From Planctomycetota bacterium (GTDB taxonomy: Bacteria > Planctomycetota > Planctomycetia > Isosphaerales > Isosphaeraceae): DNA of 35,414 nt. Positions 33,568-35,414 of this stretch are shown piece by piece. Position numbers and translations under genes: made by a program. Location: positions 1 to 35,414 of the forward strand of contig JAQGHR010000107.1 in the NCBI GenBank assembly GCA_028291545.1, written 5' to 3'. The notes beneath the pieces were generated by a model. That model was not told where the DNA came from. It made no database searches and saw nothing but the letters and a program-made list of their open reading frames with translations. The stretch's first letter is position 1, and the number at the start of each line of letters is the position of its first letter.

Positions 33568-35414
33568 CGAGGCCATCGAGGTCATCGACTCCGACCTCGG
33601 GCGGACCGCCAGCACCACCCAGGGCCGCCAGGGGTTCAAGGAAATCGTGACCCAGGTCACCCTCGATCAAGTCGGCATCATCTTCTCTTACGATGTCACT
33701 CGGCTGTCACGAAATTGCACCGATTGGTATCAGGTCCTCGACCTCTGCGGATACCGCCGCTGCCTGATCGGCGACCGGGACGGGATCTACGACCCGGCCT
33801 CGATCAACGGGCGCCTTCTCCTCGGGTTGAAGGGCCAGATCTCGGAGCTGGAGCTCCATACGATCAAGGCACGACTGACCGCCGGCCTGCTCAACAAGGC
33901 CCGACGCGGCGAGCTGGCGCTGACCCTTCCCGTGGGCCTCACGCGCGATGCCTTGGGGCGTGTCGTGAAGCGGCCCGATCTCGAGGTCCAGGGCCGCATC
34001 GATCTCCTCTTCGTCACGTTCCTCCGCGTCCGCTCCCTGGCCAAGGTCGTCCGATTATTCAATGGTGAAGAATTGTTCGTTCCAAGACGTGATCCTTTCG
34101 GCGACGTCGTCTGGCGTCGCCCGACTGTCTCGTCGGTCGGAGCGATCCTCAAGAACCCGGCCTACGCCGGGTCGTTCGTCTATGGCCGGACCCGGTCCGT
34201 GAGGACCGGACCGGATCATCTCCCGGCCCAGAAACCACTGCCGGTCTGCGAGTGGAGAATCCACATCCGGGACGTGTATCCCGCCTACATCGACTGGGCT
34301 ACGTATGAGAAGATCCGGGGCATGATCCGCGACAATCACAGCGAGTACGACCGGAACAAGACCCGGGGCGTCCCCCGCCCCGGGAAGGCCCTGCTGCACG
34401 GCCTCGTCCACTGCGGCGAGTGTGGCCACAAGATGGTCGTGCAATACAAGGGCGGGACGCAATACCTGTGCAATGCGCTGCGGCAGCAGAGCCAGGTCCC
34501 GGTCTGCCAGCGGATCCCCGGCGACGCGATCGACGACCACGTCGTTCGCCTCTTCTTCGAGGCGCTGGCCCCCGCGGAACTGGACGTCCACGACCGGGTC
34601 ATGGCCACGCTCTCCGAGGAGCGCGAGCAGGTCCAGCAGGCGCGATGGCAGCAACTCGAACGGCTCCGTTACCAGGCTCGGCTGGCCGAGCGCCAGTTCC
34701 AGAAGGCCGACCCGGATAACCGCCTGGTGGCCGCCGAGCTGGAACGCCGCTGGGAGCTGGCGCTGCGAGAGCTGAAACAGGCTGAGAATGACCTCGAAAT
34801 GGAAAATCATGGACGATCACAAATCTATCAACTCGATCCCGAGACCCGGCGGACGCTCGCCGAGACCGGTCGCCAGATCCCGGAGTGGTGGCGGGCCGAT
34901 CGATTCTCCCAGGAGCAGAAGAAGTCGCTCCTGCGATGCCTGATCGACAAGGTCATCATCCATCGGACCTCCCCGGACGCCGTCCACTGCCGTGTCGTCT
35001 GGAAAGGGGGCGAGACGACGACCGCCGATGTGGCAATCACCGTCGGCTCCTGGTCGCTGCTCTCGCGCGGCCAAGAGATCGAGGACACGATCCTGGACAT
35101 GACGCGGCAAGGGAAGACCGATGAGGAGATCGCCCGATGTCTGACTGATCGTGGTCACCATTCGCCGCGACACACGACCGTCCTACCCAGTTCGGTGCGG
35201 TTCGTCCGTCTCCGACACCGCCTGCTCCGCGACCGCAAGCAATCGCACCCGCGACGCATCCCCGGCTTCTTGACGGTGCCGCAACTCATCGAGAAGCTGA
35301 ATCTCGAGCGAAGCTGGATCTACGACCGCATCCACAACGGTACAATTCAGGTCGCGCTCGACGCCGGACGAAAGCTGTATCTGTTCCCCGACACCCCTGA
35401 GACTCTCGACCGGT
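33413..35414 (+). CDS. Large serine recombinase (3' end outside window)
   Basis: An open frame of 667 codons running off the right edge. ATG 33413 has GGAGG six bases upstream. The resolvase catalytic domain is N-terminal: the active-site serine lies in LIYIRQSSP (residues about 18-26), with LGRTAST, VTRLSRNCTDW and GLKGQISELE. The recombinase DNA-binding domain follows (about 165-300). A zinc ribbon with CGECGHKM and later YLCNALRQ...VPVCQR lies near 340-365, then a long coiled coil (about 405-470). Near the end, LTVPQLIEKLNLERSWIYDRI looks like a MerR/excisionase-type helix-turn-helix that would help bind the element ends. It acts by serine-mediated strand exchange to move the element. It heads the chain of overlapping element genes. 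Confidence 0.88.
   Translation, partial: MSISEHITPFHIGRKALIYIRQSSPHQALTNHESQQLQYALRQRARECGWADEAIEVIDSDLGRTASTTQGRQGFKEIVTQVTLDQVGIIFSYDVTRLSRNCTDWYQVLDLCGYRRCLIGDRDGIYDPASINGRLLLGLKGQISELELHTIKARLTAGLLNKARRGELALTLPVGLTRDALGRVVKRPDLEVQGRIDLLFVTFLRVRSLAKVVRLFNGEELFVPRRDPFGDVVWRRPTVSSVGAILKNPAYAGSFVYGRTRSVRTGPDHLPAQKPLPVCEWRIHIRDVYPAYIDWATYEKIRGMIRDNHSEYDRNKTRGVPRPGKALLHGLVHCGECGHKMVVQYKGGTQYLCNALRQQSQVPVCQRIPGDAIDDHVVRLFFEALAPAELDVHDRVMATLSEEREQVQQARWQQLERLRYQARLAERQFQKADPDNRLVAAELERRWELALRELKQAENDLEMENHGRSQIYQLDPETRRTLAETGRQIPEWWRADRFSQEQKKSLLRCLIDKVIIHRTSPDAVHCRVVWKGGETTTADVAITVGSWSLLSRGQEIEDTILDMTRQGKTDEEIARCLTDRGHHSPRHTTVLPSSVRFVRLRHRLLRDRKQSHPRRIPGFLTVPQLIEKLNLERSWIYDRIHNGTIQVALDAGRKLYLFPDTPETLDR

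Larger units (their letters stand above)
33030..35414 (+). mobile_element. Left part of a serine-recombinase element (boundary approximate)
   Basis: A unit of three overlapping genes (DUF5372-like, small ORF, large serine recombinase) starts where the DUF4287/DUF5655 reading frame breaks off. The left end is placed at about 33025-33050 from that break, not from an observed repeat. The right end lies outside the window, so target-site duplication or att sites cannot be checked here. Confidence 0.6.

Overview
The window looks like a chromosomal segment of a high-GC planctomycete, most likely from the Isosphaeraceae/Gemmataceae side of the phylum. The support is gene content. There are two copies of the planctomycete pair DUF1549/DUF1553 (cytochrome-like) plus DUF1501. 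There is a TIGR02603-type haem domain, an ECF sigma factor next to a membrane Ser/Thr kinase, several Tat- or Sec-exported oxidoreductase-like proteins, and exported proteins of unknown function whose sequence style I associate with this phylum. The assignment comes from recognising families, not from a search.

Layout. (1) 1-1733, minus: a two-gene overlapping unit, a divergent PaaK-like protein without the usual ATP-binding motifs followed by a motif-complete adenylate-forming (phenylacetate-CoA-ligase-like) enzyme cut by the window edge. (2) 2451-4630, plus: a GNAT acetyltransferase and an exported right-handed beta-helix protein, ending at a strong hairpin (4815-4847). (3) 4881-10185, minus: a 1009-residue surface/secreted protein (seven FG-GAP units, six Ig-like repeats, a poly-Gly/Lys tail) and a 614-residue exported protein with one CXXCH motif. 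(4) 10326-16869, minus: PSD1-type cytochrome protein, DUF1501 protein, ECF sigma factor and Ser/Thr kinase, tightly spaced in that transcription order. (5) 16964-18711, minus: an exported unknown protein and a PfkB sugar kinase. (6) 18971-22975, plus: a second DUF1549/DUF1553-DUF1501 pair coupled by ATGA overlap to a WD40 protein. (7) 23141-24100, minus: a Tat-exported sugar-phosphate-isomerase/epimerase-like protein. (8) 24516-30426, plus: a GH42-like exported protein, an 888-residue sorbosone-dehydrogenase-like multi-haem fusion, and an exported unknown overlapping it by four bases. (9) 30440-33042: acetamidase/formamidase (minus), divergent from a threonine-dehydratase-like enzyme and a DUF4287/DUF5655 protein whose C-terminus appears cut off. 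(10) about 33030 to the end: the left part of a mobile element coding for a DUF5372-like protein, a small overlapping ORF and a large serine recombinase that runs off the window.

Functionally, the middle of the window is dominated by exported redox and carbohydrate-related proteins: haem-motif proteins, a sugar dehydrogenase-like propeller, a glycosidase-like barrel, a sugar kinase and a xylose-isomerase-like barrel. This fits the polysaccharide- and sugar-oxidising lifestyle often proposed for planctomycetes, but no substrate can be read from the sequence. No rRNA, tRNA, CRISPR array or phage structural genes were seen. The points most worth a second look are the degenerate/active adenylation pair at the left edge, the apparent interruption of the DUF4287 gene by the recombinase element, the nested AAGCATG repeat cluster at 23034-23105, and the 12-bp inverted repeat plus hairpins in the leader of the glycosidase-like gene.
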